Below are positions 26,290-33,828 of a stretch of DNA of 47,953 nucleotides, one piece after another; within the stretch, counting starts at the first letter, position 1; each line of letters opens with the position of its first letter. Location: NCBI RefSeq assembly GCF_000310205.1, contig NZ_AMXE01000022.1, forward strand, positions 1-47,953, in the 5' to 3' direction. Source of the DNA: Thauera linaloolentis 47Lol = DSM 12138 (GTDB lineage Bacteria; Pseudomonadota; Gammaproteobacteria; Burkholderiales; Rhodocyclaceae). The notes beneath the pieces are model-generated. The model was given only the letters and a program-made list of their open reading frames with translations, was not told the DNA's origin and ran no database searches. The translations under genes were made by a program, and so were the position numbers.

Positions 26290-27738
26290 TCAGATGCGCT
26301 CGACGATGAAGCGCTTCACGGCCTCGGCGTCGGGCGCCATCACCTCGACGCGCTGCGGCAGCTTCTCGATGCCTTCCAGGTCGGCGGGGCGCCCGGGCTC
26401 TCGGCCCAGCGCCTCGACGATGGTGTCGGCGAACTTGACCGGCAGCGCGGTCTCCAGCACCAGCACCGGCACGCCGGCCGGCACCTCTGCGGCGCGCTCC
26501 CAGGCCACCTTGACGCCGTCGGCGGTGTGGGTGTCGATCATCACGCCATACTGTTCGAACACCTTGCGGATGGTCGCCAGCCGGTCGGCGTGGCTGCTCG
26601 CGCCCGACACGAAGCCGAAGTCGGCGATGCGCGCGAATTCGGACGACGTGGACAGGTCGAAGGCGCGGCCGGCATCGACCTCGGCCCACAGCGCGGCAAC
26701 CTTCCGCGGATCGCGCCCCACCAGGTCGAACACGAAGCGCTCAAAGTTGGACGCCTTGGAGATGTCCATCGACGGGCTGGAGGTGACGCGCGTCTCCGCC
26801 GCCTTGCGCGGGCGGTAGACACCGCTGCGGAAGAATTCGTCGAGCACGTCGTTCTCGTTGGTGGCGAGAATCAGCTTCGCCACCGGCAGGCCCATCTGGC
26901 GGGCGATGTGGCCGGCGCAGATGTTGCCGAAGTTGCCCGAAGGCACGCAGAACGCGACCTGCTCGTCATTGCTCTTCGTCGCGGCGAAATAGCCCTTGAA
27001 GTAATACACGATCTGCGCCGCGACACGCGCCCAATTGATCGAATTGACCGCGCCGATCTTGTTCGCAGCCTTGAAGGCATGGTCGTTCGACACCGCCTTC
27101 ACGATGTCCTGCGCGTCGTCGAACATGCCGGTGACGGCGATGTTGAAGATGTTGTCGTCCTGCAGCGAATACATCTGCGCGCGCTGGAAAGGACTCATCA
27201 GGCCGTGCGGCGACAGCATGAAGACGCGCACGCCGTGCTTGCCGCGCATGGCGTATTCCGCCGCCGAGCCGGTGTCGCCCGAGGTGGCGCCGAGGATGTT
27301 GATCGTCTCGCCGCGCCTGGCCAGCACATACTCGAACAGGTTGCCGAGCAACTGCATCGCCATGTCCTTGAAGGCCAGCGTCGGGCCGTTGGACAGCTCC
27401 AGCAGGCCCAGCCTGCCCTGCTCCAGCCAATGCACCGGTGTGATGTCGCCGGCCTCGTCGCCCTCGCGCACGTGGCGGTACACCTCGGCGGTGTAGGTCT
27501 TGTCGCAGATCGCCTTCAGATCCGCCGGCGGGATGTCGGTGATGAACTTCGACAGGATGGCGAAAGCCAGTTCGGCATAGGACAGGCCGCGCCAGGCGTC
27601 GAGTTCGGCGCGCGTCACCTGCGGATAGGATTCGGGCAGGTACAACCCGCCGTCGGGTGCGAGGCCGCCCAGCAGGATGTCGCAGAACTCGGGCTTGGCG
27701 GACTGGCCGGCATGGCCGCGGGTGGAGATGTATTTCAC
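26290..27738 (-). CDS. thrC: Threonine synthase
   Basis: 482-residue PLP enzyme converting O-phospho-L-homoserine to threonine. Start is a GTG at 27738 (protein begins MKYISTRGHAGQSAKPEF) with GAGGA ten bases upstream; the open frame continues to 27834 but the extra part does not resemble the family. The PLP lysine lies in GPTLAFKDMAMQLLGN, and GATSGDTGSAAEYAMRGK is the phosphate-binding loop. Length matches the long, bacterial type. It is oriented like hom, 10.7 kb away at 38433, although the two genes are adjacent in many relatives. Confidence 0.96.
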   Translation of the reverse strand: MKYISTRGHAGQSAKPEFCDILLGGLAPDGGLYLPESYPQVTRAELDAWRGLSYAELAFAILSKFITDIPPADLKAICDKTYTAEVYRHVREGDEAGDITPVHWLEQGRLGLLELSNGPTLAFKDMAMQLLGNLFEYVLARRGETINILGATSGDTGSAAEYAMRGKHGVRVFMLSPHGLMSPFQRAQMYSLQDDNIFNIAVTGMFDDAQDIVKAVSNDHAFKAANKIGAVNSINWARVAAQIVYYFKGYFAATKSNDEQVAFCVPSGNFGNICAGHIARQMGLPVAKLILATNENDVLDEFFRSGVYRPRKAAETRVTSSPSMDISKASNFERFVFDLVGRDPRKVAALWAEVDAGRAFDLSTSSEFARIADFGFVSGASSHADRLATIRKVFEQYGVMIDTHTADGVKVAWERAAEVPAGVPVLVLETALPVKFADTIVEALGREPGRPADLEGIEKLPQRVEVMAPDAEAVKRFIVERI

Positions 27739-27919
27739 GGAGGAATCCTCGGAGACTGGGCGGAAAACGGGCCGGCCGGACAACGCATCCGGACGCGAAT
27801 GCGCGATTTTAACGAATGCCGCAGCGCCCGACACGCCGTTCCCTCATCGCATCGTCACGCCCGCGTCCGCACGGGGCGGCTACAATCCCTCTGCATCACG
27901 ACAAAAACCGGAGAACACC

Positions 27920-28798
27920 ATGAGTTTCGGCAACATCATCGGCCAGATCCTGCAACAAGGCATGGCCAACCAGAGCCGTTCGCGGCTGGACCACACCCTG
28001 GGTCCAGCCGGGCTGGGCGGCGTCGGCGACCTGGGTGATCTGCTCGGCACGGTACTGGGTGCGGGCGGCGGCGGCCGCGGCGGTGCAGGCGGCGGGCTGG
28101 GAGACGTGCTGGGCAGCGTGCTCGGGAGCCAGGGTGCATCCCGGGGCGGCGCGGGCAACCTCGGCGACCTGCTAGGCGGCCTGCTCGGCGGGGCCTCCAC
28201 CGGCCGCAGCGGGGCGGGCGGCGGGCTGGGCGATCTGCTCGGCGGCGTGCTGGGCGGCGGCGGCACCAGCCGGTCCGGCTCCAGCAATCCGCTCGGCGGC
28301 ACCGGCATGGCCATCCTCGCCACGCTGGCGATGGCGGCGCTGAAGAACTGGCAAGGCTCGCGCAGCGCCGCGGCCGGGTTCGCCAGCGCTCAGGCAAGCG
28401 GCGCGTCCGGCCAGATCGAGGCGGCCCAGTTGGCTGCGATGACCTCACCCGAGACGGAAGAGCTCGTGCTGCGCGCGATGATTTCGGCGGCCAAGGCCGA
28501 CGGCGAGGTGGACGAGGACGAGATCCAGCGCATCGTCGGCAAAATCGGCGAGGACGGCATCACGGCGGAAGAAAAGCAGTTCGTCGCCGCCGAGCTGCGC
28601 CGGCCGCTGGACCTGGAATCGTTGATCGCGGCCGTGCCCGACCAGGCGATCGCAGCGCAGGTGTACGGCGCCTCGCTGCTGGCCATCCACCTCGATACCG
28701 AGGCCGAACTGGCCTACCTGCGGCAACTGGCGCGCGGGCTGGGACTGGATGCCGACACCGTCGCGCGCCTGCACCAGCTCACCGGCGTGCAGGCCTGA
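27920..28798 (+). CDS. DUF533 / TerB-like inner-membrane protein (YebE-like)
   Basis: 292 residues from the ATG at 27920, with GGAGA upstream. N-terminal SFGNIIGQILQQG, then four Gly/Leu-rich tandem repeats (residues about 37-123), one hydrophobic segment (GMAILATLAMAALKNW, about 128-143), and a C-terminal TerB-like helical domain rich in acid residues (MISAAKADGEVDEDEIQRIV, about 193-212). Family members such as YebE are of unknown function and often envelope-stress regulated. Repeats of this kind can vary in number between strains. A strong terminator follows. Confidence 0.9.
   Translation: MSFGNIIGQILQQGMANQSRSRLDHTLGPAGLGGVGDLGDLLGTVLGAGGGGRGGAGGGLGDVLGSVLGSQGASRGGAGNLGDLLGGLLGGASTGRSGAGGGLGDLLGGVLGGGGTSRSGSSNPLGGTGMAILATLAMAALKNWQGSRSAAAGFASAQASGASGQIEAAQLAAMTSPETEELVLRAMISAAKADGEVDEDEIQRIVGKIGEDGITAEEKQFVAAELRRPLDLESLIAAVPDQAIAAQVYGASLLAIHLDTEAELAYLRQLARGLGLDADTVARLHQLTGVQA
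28028..28288 (+). repeat. Four in-frame tandem repeats of 21-22 codons inside the DUF533 gene
   Basis: The encoded repeats begin GDLGDLLGTVLGAG, GLGDVLGSVLGSQG, LGDLLGGLLGGAS and GLGDLLGGVLGGGG, each ending in a short Gly/Ser/Arg linker. They cover residues about 37-123. Copy number could change by slippage without shifting frame. Confidence 0.75.
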
Positions 28799-28851
28799 GG
28801 CACGAGCCATTACGCGCGGCCCACCGGCCGCAGCCGATGGCAATCCATCGA

Positions 28852-28889
28852 ACGGCCGCCGGACAGCATCCGGCGGCCGTTTCTTTTTG
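28852..28889 (+). terminator. Rho-independent terminator after DUF533 gene
   Basis: A perfect 12-bp stem (28852-28863 ACGGCCGCCGGA with 28869-28880) and a five-base loop is followed at once by TTTCTTTTT. This is the clearest intrinsic terminator in the window, 53 bases after the stop codon. Confidence 0.92.
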
Positions 28890-28972
28890 CTCTCGCCCTC
28901 CCGTCTGCGGTCGGCGCCCGTGCACACCCGAATCCATCGCGAACACCGATACGCATTCACGATTTTTTGATA

Positions 28973-28985
28973 TTGGTCTTACCAA
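28973..28985. promoter_or_regulatory. GntR-type operator, distal (TTGGTCTTACCAA)
   Basis: TTGGTCTTACCAA has 5-bp arms TTGGT/ACCAA around CTT. It matches the TTGGTnnnACCAA pattern of PdhR, LldR and GlcC binding sites, regulators of pyruvate, lactate and glycolate use. Its centre is about 164 bases from the centre of the proximal site, a spacing suited to loop formation. Confidence 0.7.
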
Positions 28986-29135
28986 ACAAAAAAGGCGTCA
29001 CATCCAGCATCGGCGCCATTTCCAGACGTAAGCCCGTGAAAAAAATGAACGATAGAAGTCGATGGTTCGATCATTCACGAAATCGATCATTGACGCCCGA
29101 AGAGCTTGCCAGTAGATTTTTCCGCTAGCGCTTAA

Positions 29136-29150
29136 ATTGGTATTACCAAT
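29136..29150. promoter_or_regulatory. GntR-type operator, proximal (ATTGGTATTACCAAT)
   Basis: ATTGGTATTACCAAT is a perfect palindrome with 7-bp arms around one T and fits the LldR/PdhR/GlcC operator pattern. It lies 47 bases before the small leader ORF and 154 bases before the chosen dehydrogenase start. No regulator gene of this family is encoded in the window, so control would be from elsewhere. Confidence 0.75.
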
Positions 29151-29196
29151 AATCAAACAAGCCCCGCATGCTCGGCGGGCGCTTTCAGGAGGAGAC

Positions 29197-29316
29197 ATGA
29201 GCAGCCCGTCGAAAGGCGACTCGCGCCTTCATCCGCCTTGTCCGGCGGCCGCCGCTTTCCGCGCCACCCGTCCGGCTTCCATTTCCCGACGGGATGTCCT
29301 CTCATGTCCGCACTGA
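29197..29316 (+). CDS. Possible 39-residue leader peptide overlapping the dehydrogenase start
   Basis: An ATG at 29197 follows the strongest ribosome site in this region (CAGGAGGAGAC) and opens a frame of 39 codons (MSSPSKGDSRLHPPCPAAAA, ending RRDVLSCPH) whose TGA at 29314-29316 lies past the ATG of the dehydrogenase at 29304. The dehydrogenase itself lacks a good ribosome site. This suggests either translational coupling through a leader peptide or a frameshift between a real upstream start and the gene. The peptide has no recognisable family. Confidence 0.4.
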   Translation: MSSPSKGDSRLHPPCPAAAAFRATRPASISRRDVLSCPH

Positions 29317-32087
29317 TCGAAGCCCTCCGCCGCCGGCTGCCCGCCGAGCGCGTCATCACCGACGAACTGCGCCGCCTCGCCTATGGCACGGACGGCAGCT
29401 TCTACCGCCTGATCCCGGAAGTCGTCGCCGTCGTCGATGACGAGGATGAAGTCCGCGACGTGATCGCGCTCGCTCGCAGCCACCAGCGCCCGGTGACCTT
29501 CCGCGCGGCCGGCACCAGCCTGTGCGGCCAGGCGGTGACCGACGGCGTGCTGGTGCTGCTCGGTGAAGGGCTGGCGACCTGTCGCATCGCCGCCGACGGC
29601 GCCACGGTGGAAGTGGGGCCGGCCATCATCGGCGCCGAGGTCAACCGCCGGCTGGCGCCGCTGGGGTGCAAGATCGGCCCCGACCCGGCATCGATCAACG
29701 CCGCCAAGATCGGCGGCATCGCCGCCAACAACAGCAGCGGCATGTGCTGCGGCACCGCGCAGAACAGCTACAACACGCTGGCCGCGATCCGCGTGCTGCT
29801 GGCCGACGGCAGCCTGCTCGACACCGCCGACGCCGCCAGCGTGGCCGCCTTCCGCAGCAGCCACGCCGCCTTGCTCGGCCGCCTGGCCGCGCTGTCCGCC
29901 GGCATCAAGGCCGACGAGGCGCTGTGCGCGCGCATCCGCAGCAAGTACAAGATCAAGAACACCACCGGCTACAGCCTCAACGCCCTGGTCGATTTCGACG
30001 ACCCGGTGGACATCCTCGCCCACCTGATGATCGGCTCGGAAGGCACGCTCGGCTTCATCTCCCGCGTCACCTACCGCACCGTGCCGGAATACGCGCACAA
30101 AGCCAGCGCGCTGGTGTTCTTCCCCGACATGGACAGCGCCTGCCGGGCGGTGGCCGGGTTGAAATCCGCGCCGGTGGATGCGGTCGAACTGCTCGACCGC
30201 GCCTCTCTGCGCGCGGTGGCCGACAAGCCGGGCATGCCGCCGCTGCTGCGCGAACTGGCCGACGGCGCCACCGCGCTGCTGATCGAGACGCGCGGCCCGT
30301 CCGCCGCCGCGCTGTCCGAGCGCATGGCGGCGGTACTCGCTGAACTGGCGCGCCATCCGCTGATCGAAGCCCCGGCCTTCACCACCGACGCCGCCGAGAT
30401 CGACCGCATGTGGAACGTGCGCAAGGGTACCTTCCCCGCGGTGGGCGCGGTGCGCAAGCCGGGTACCACGGTCATCATCGAGGACATCGCGGTGGCGGTG
30501 CCCGACCTGGCCGCCTGCTGCCTGGACCTGCAGCACCTGTTTGCCAGACATGGCTACCACGAGGCGATCATCTTCGGCCATGCGCTGGAAGGCAACGTCC
30601 ATTTCGTGTTCACCCAGGACTTCGGCATCGAGTCCGAAGTCGCCCGCTACGCCGCCTTCATGGACGAGCTCTGTACCCTGCTGGTGGACAAGTACGACGG
30701 CTCGCTGAAGGCCGAACACGGCACCGGGCGCAACATGGCGCCCTTCGTCGAGTTGGAATGGGGCGCGCAGGCCTATGCGCTGATGAAGGAAATCAAGCGC
30801 CTGTTCGATCCGGAAGAACTGCTCAACCCCGGCGTCATCATCAACGACGACGCCCAGGCTCACCTGAAGCATCTCAAGCCGATGCCCGCCGCGGGCGAGC
30901 TGTACGCGCCGGTGGACCGTTGCATCGAATGCGGCTTCTGCGAGCCGCAATGCCCGTCGCACGGCCTCACGCTGTCGCCGCGCCAGCGCATCGTCGGCTG
31001 GCGCGAACTGTCACGGCGCAAGGCGGCGGGCGAAGCACCCGGCGAACTCGGGCACGATTATCTCTACATGGGCCTGGACACCTGCGCCACGTGCGGCCTG
31101 TGCTCCACCGCCTGCCCGGTGGGCATCGAAACCGGGGCGCTGACACGCGCGGTGCGCGGCGAGAACCTGTCGTCGGTCGCGCGCATGCTGGGCCGCGTCG
31201 CGGCCAACAACTTCGGCGCCACGCAAGCACTGGCCCGCGGCGCACTGAAGGCCGGACACCTCGCCGAATCGGTGCTCGGCACGCCGCTGCTCGCCCGCCT
31301 CACCGGCGGCGCGTGGAAGGCGGGCATGCCTCGCCCCCAGCCGGCGGGCCGCGCCACGCCCGCCGCCACGGGAGACAAAGTCGTCTACTTCCCGACCTGT
31401 GCGGGACGCATGTTCGGCGCCGACACGCCCGAGCATGCACTGTCGGCCACGGTCATCCGCGTACTCGAACGCGCCGGCTACGCCCCCTTCGTCCCCGACG
31501 GCATCGACGCCCTGTGCTGCGGCCAGTCCTTCGCCAGCCGTGGGCTGGCCGCCGAAGCCGACGGCAAATCCGCCGAGCTCGAAGCCGTGCTGCGCCACGC
31601 GAGCGAAGACGGCCGCTACCCCATCGTGCTCGACGCCAGCGCCTGTTCGCTACGCATGAAGGCTTTCCTCGGCGAGCGCCTGCCGGTCTACGACCTGGTC
31701 GAATTCGCCCACGACGCGCTGCTGCCGCGCCTGATGCTGGCGAAGAAAACCGAGCCGGTGCTGATCCACCTGAACTGCAGCGCGCGCCGCATGGATTTCG
31801 AACGCAAGCTCACCCAGCTCGCCCGCGCCTGTGCCGAACAAGTGACCCTGCCGGCGGAAGTAAAATGCTGCGGCTTCGGCGGCGACCGCGGTTTCGTCGT
31901 GCCCGAACTGAACGCCCACGCCCTGCGCAAGCTGGCCGCCGACATCCCGGCCGGCTGCTGCGGCGGCTACTCCAGCAACCAGACTTGCGAGATCGGCCTC
32001 ACCGCCGCCACCGGCCTGCCCTACCGCTCCATCGTCCACCTGCTGGACGAATGCAGCCGGGAGGCGATGCGGCAGGCATCTTGCTGA
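29304..32087 (+). CDS. FAD-binding and Fe-S-binding oxidoreductase, D-lactate dehydrogenase (Dld-II) type
   Basis: 927 residues from the ATG at 29304; a TTG at 29238 would add 22 unlikely residues. The N-terminal half is an FAD_binding_4 domain (VTFRAAGTSLCGQAVTDG) plus FAD-oxidase C domain (EHGTGRNMAPFVELEW). Two ferredoxin-type 4Fe-4S motifs follow, CIECGFCEPQC near residue 541 and CATCGLCSTAC near 593, and then a CCG domain with CCGFGGDRGF near 855. Layout and size match the Shewanella Dld-II type, which oxidises D-lactate to pyruvate and feeds electrons to the respiratory chain; glycolate or 2-hydroxyglutarate remain possible. The LldR/GlcC-like operators upstream support a 2-hydroxyacid. 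No permease is adjacent. Confidence 0.9.
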   Translation: MSALIEALRRRLPAERVITDELRRLAYGTDGSFYRLIPEVVAVVDDEDEVRDVIALARSHQRPVTFRAAGTSLCGQAVTDGVLVLLGEGLATCRIAADGATVEVGPAIIGAEVNRRLAPLGCKIGPDPASINAAKIGGIAANNSSGMCCGTAQNSYNTLAAIRVLLADGSLLDTADAASVAAFRSSHAALLGRLAALSAGIKADEALCARIRSKYKIKNTTGYSLNALVDFDDPVDILAHLMIGSEGTLGFISRVTYRTVPEYAHKASALVFFPDMDSACRAVAGLKSAPVDAVELLDRASLRAVADKPGMPPLLRELADGATALLIETRGPSAAALSERMAAVLAELARHPLIEAPAFTTDAAEIDRMWNVRKGTFPAVGAVRKPGTTVIIEDIAVAVPDLAACCLDLQHLFARHGYHEAIIFGHALEGNVHFVFTQDFGIESEVARYAAFMDELCTLLVDKYDGSLKAEHGTGRNMAPFVELEWGAQAYALMKEIKRLFDPEELLNPGVIINDDAQAHLKHLKPMPAAGELYAPVDRCIECGFCEPQCPSHGLTLSPRQRIVGWRELSRRKAAGEAPGELGHDYLYMGLDTCATCGLCSTACPVGIETGALTRAVRGENLSSVARMLGRVAANNFGATQALARGALKAGHLAESVLGTPLLARLTGGAWKAGMPRPQPAGRATPAATGDKVVYFPTCAGRMFGADTPEHALSATVIRVLERAGYAPFVPDGIDALCCGQSFASRGLAAEADGKSAELEAVLRHASEDGRYPIVLDASACSLRMKAFLGERLPVYDLVEFAHDALLPRLMLAKKTEPVLIHLNCSARRMDFERKLTQLARACAEQVTLPAEVKCCGFGGDRGFVVPELNAHALRKLAADIPAGCCGGYSSNQTCEIGLTAATGLPYRSIVHLLDECSREAMRQASC

Positions 32088-32101
32088 ACACCTCTCCCAC
32101 C

Positions 32102-32482
32102 ATGCTGCGAACCATCGAATCCATCATCCGCTTCGTACCGGACATCGAAGCCGCCGCGGCCTGGTACGCGGATCTGCTGGGTGGCACCGTGCGCCACGAG
32201 AACCCGCAGTTCGCTTTCGTTCATGCGGACGGCCTCACGATCGGCTTCCATCCGGCGGATTCGAAGTGCCCGGGCGGCATCGGCGGCACCACCGTGTATT
32301 GGGAAGTTCAGGACATCGAAGTCGCGATCCGTCATCTGGAGCACAAGGGCGCCGTCCTGTACCGCAGCCCCATCACCACCGGGTTCGGCGCACGCGCCGC
32401 GATACTTGTCGATCCCTTCGGCTGCACCATCGGCCTGAACCAAGGCAACGCCCGCTCGCGCGCCCTGATCCGCGGCGACTGA
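32102..32482 (+). CDS. VOC (glyoxalase/bleomycin-resistance fold) family protein
   Basis: 126 residues with the VOC pattern: IIRFVPDIEAAAAWYADLLG at the start, TVYWEVQDIEVAIRHLEHKG in the middle and ILVDPFGCTIGLNQ near the end. Small metal-dependent or ligand-binding proteins of this fold include glyoxalase I, dioxygenases and resistance proteins; the sequence alone does not say which. It begins 14 bases after the dehydrogenase stop and is probably co-transcribed, so a role linked to 2-hydroxyacid or methylglyoxal metabolism is possible but speculative. Confidence 0.88.
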   Translation: MLRTIESIIRFVPDIEAAAAWYADLLGGTVRHENPQFAFVHADGLTIGFHPADSKCPGGIGGTTVYWEVQDIEVAIRHLEHKGAVLYRSPITTGFGARAAILVDPFGCTIGLNQGNARSRALIRGD

Positions 32483-32504
32483 ACGGGCGTGATGACGAGA
32501 GGCT

Positions 32505-32717
32505 TCAGTCGGCTTCGAGCCGGAAGCCGATCTTCAGCGTGACCTGGAAGTGCGCCACCTTGCCATCGACGACATGGCCCCGGGTCTCCACGACCTCGAA
32601 CCAGTCGATGTGGCGAATGGTTTGCGCAGCCACCTCGATGGCGTTGCGGATGGCGGCATCGCTGCTCTCGCGGGACGAGCCGACGACCTCGACGAGCTTA
32701 TAGACGTGATCGGACAT
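32505..32717 (-). CDS. Dodecin family flavin-binding protein
   Basis: 70 residues, the family length. MSDHVYKLVEVVGSSRES, then IEVAAQTIRHIDWFEVVETR with the flavin-stacking Trp (W39), and AHFQVTLKIGF at the end. Dodecins form hollow dodecamers that store or buffer riboflavin, FMN or FAD. A GAGGAG ribosome site precedes the ATG. It converges on the VOC gene with only 22 bases between. Confidence 0.95.
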   Translation of the reverse strand: MSDHVYKLVEVVGSSRESSDAAIRNAIEVAAQTIRHIDWFEVVETRGHVVDGKVAHFQVTLKIGFRLEAD

Positions 32718-32756
32718 GTGAGTCTCCTCTGGGTGGTAAAACCGGGGAATCGCCGC

Positions 32757-32894
32757 TCAGTTCGAATCGCCATCGCAAGGGCCCGAAGACGGCTGCCGTG
32801 CCTCGAAACCGCGCACGGAAGACCGGTAGGCACGCACGCCGAGCACGGCCACCGCGATGAGGATACCGATGAAAACGATGAGCTTGAATGCCAT
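32757..32894 (-). CDS. Small single-pass membrane protein upstream of dodecin
   Basis: 45 residues starting MAFKLIVFIGILIAVAVLGV, a single membrane helix, followed by a basic then polar tail (RAYRSSVRGFEARQ). It ends 39 bases before the dodecin start on the same strand, so it may share its transcript. The open frame runs further upstream but without a natural start. Function unknown; coding status rests on the clean helix and position. Confidence 0.55.
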   Translation of the reverse strand: MAFKLIVFIGILIAVAVLGVRAYRSSVRGFEARQPSSGPCDGDSN

Positions 32895-33001
32895 GCGAAG
32901 CCGTCCCGTTAGCCCCTGAAACACCCTTTTGCGCCAGGCGCCGCCAATGCTCTTCAGTGTAGCCGCACATTGTCGCCTGCGCCTGCCGCCATGTGCCGCG
33001 T

Positions 33002-33664
33002 TCAGCCGGTATTCGCCTCCAGCCAGGCGGCCCTTTCCAGCCAGCGCCGGGCCTTGTCCCCGGCGAGGCCCGGCGCCGACGCGATGCGGCGCAAGGCGGC
33101 GGGATCGGGCCGGTGCGCGGTCACCGTATCCCAATACCCGGCCAGGGTCAGCCAGGGATTCGGCCGCTCGAGCAGTTCGACTTCATCCCCGGCGCACAGG
33201 CGGCCTTCCCGCAGCACCCGGTAATACCAGCCCGTGACGCCCGCGGCCTCGACGAAGCGCGAGGCGTCCTCTACCTTCAGCCTGCGGTCGATCTTCCAGC
33301 ACGGCGAACGCGGCTGGCTGACCTGCACATGCGCTTCGCCAATGCGCAGCACGTCGCCGATACAGATCTCGTGCTCGGTCAGGCCGCGCGTGCTGATGTT
33401 CTCGCCAAGCACGCCGGGCCCGACCAGCGCCGCACACTGCGGCCATTCCTCGGCCAGCAGCGCGTAGTGTTCCGCGGGGTAATGGTGCAGCGCCTTGTCC
33501 GGTCCGCCGTGGTGGCGCAGGTCGGCCTGCTCGTCGCCCTCCAGCCCGGTCGCGCCCAGGCGCACCGGGCCGTCGACCGCCGACTTGAAGATCGCGCTGG
33601 CTTCGCCATCGGGCAGCATCAGGCGCACACGTCCGACGAAGACCTGATCGACGGTGCTTTTCAT
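33002..33664 (-). CDS. MOSC domain protein (YiiM-like)
   Basis: 220 residues from the ATG at 33664 (MKSTVDQVFVGRV). The MOSC domain shows GDEQADLRHHGGPDKALHHY (about 43-62), GVLGENISTRGL (85-96) and the catalytic-type Cys in QPRSPCWKI (Cys122), followed by GVTGWYYRVLREG. YiiM in E. coli uses molybdenum cofactor to reduce N-hydroxylated bases such as 6-N-hydroxylaminopurine. Size and motif order fit YiiM better than sulfurase C-terminal MOSC domains. The sequence lies divergently from the cytochrome gene at 33829. Confidence 0.9.
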   Translation of the reverse strand: MKSTVDQVFVGRVRLMLPDGEASAIFKSAVDGPVRLGATGLEGDEQADLRHHGGPDKALHHYPAEHYALLAEEWPQCAALVGPGVLGENISTRGLTEHEICIGDVLRIGEAHVQVSQPRSPCWKIDRRLKVEDASRFVEAAGVTGWYYRVLREGRLCAGDEVELLERPNPWLTLAGYWDTVTAHRPDPAALRRIASAPGLAGDKARRWLERAAWLEANTG

Positions 33665-33828
33665 CGCTTTTCCATGCCAGGGAACGAAAGCGGCCAGCTT
33701 ACCGAGCCTTCCCCTCTCACGCCACCGGACGGCATTCACTAGGGAAATTTTCTAATACCCCTTCTATCGGCAAGGAAATAAGCTCCCAGACAATTCAGAT
33801 GCCCATAGACAAGAAAGGGAGTGATTCC

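Larger units (their letters stand above)
28890..29196 (+). promoter_or_regulatory. A+T-rich regulatory region of the lactate-type dehydrogenase gene
   Basis: This stretch has no convincing gene. By hand count bases 28971-29030 hold 28 G/C of 60 and 29041-29100 hold 25 of 60, far below the surrounding genes. It carries two GntR-like palindromes (28973 and 29136) and a direct repeat TCGATCATT at about 29069 and 29085. It is probably the promoter and operator region for the dehydrogenase gene; the promoter itself is not assigned. Confidence 0.6.

Noticed and set aside
26065-28038. + strand open frame opposite thrC
   Set aside because: Shadow of thrC, which has the PLP lysine motif and proper length.
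28998-29198. - strand open frame of 66 codons in the A+T-rich operator region
   Set aside because: Spans both the repeat and the proximal operator, lacks a ribosome site and resembles no family.
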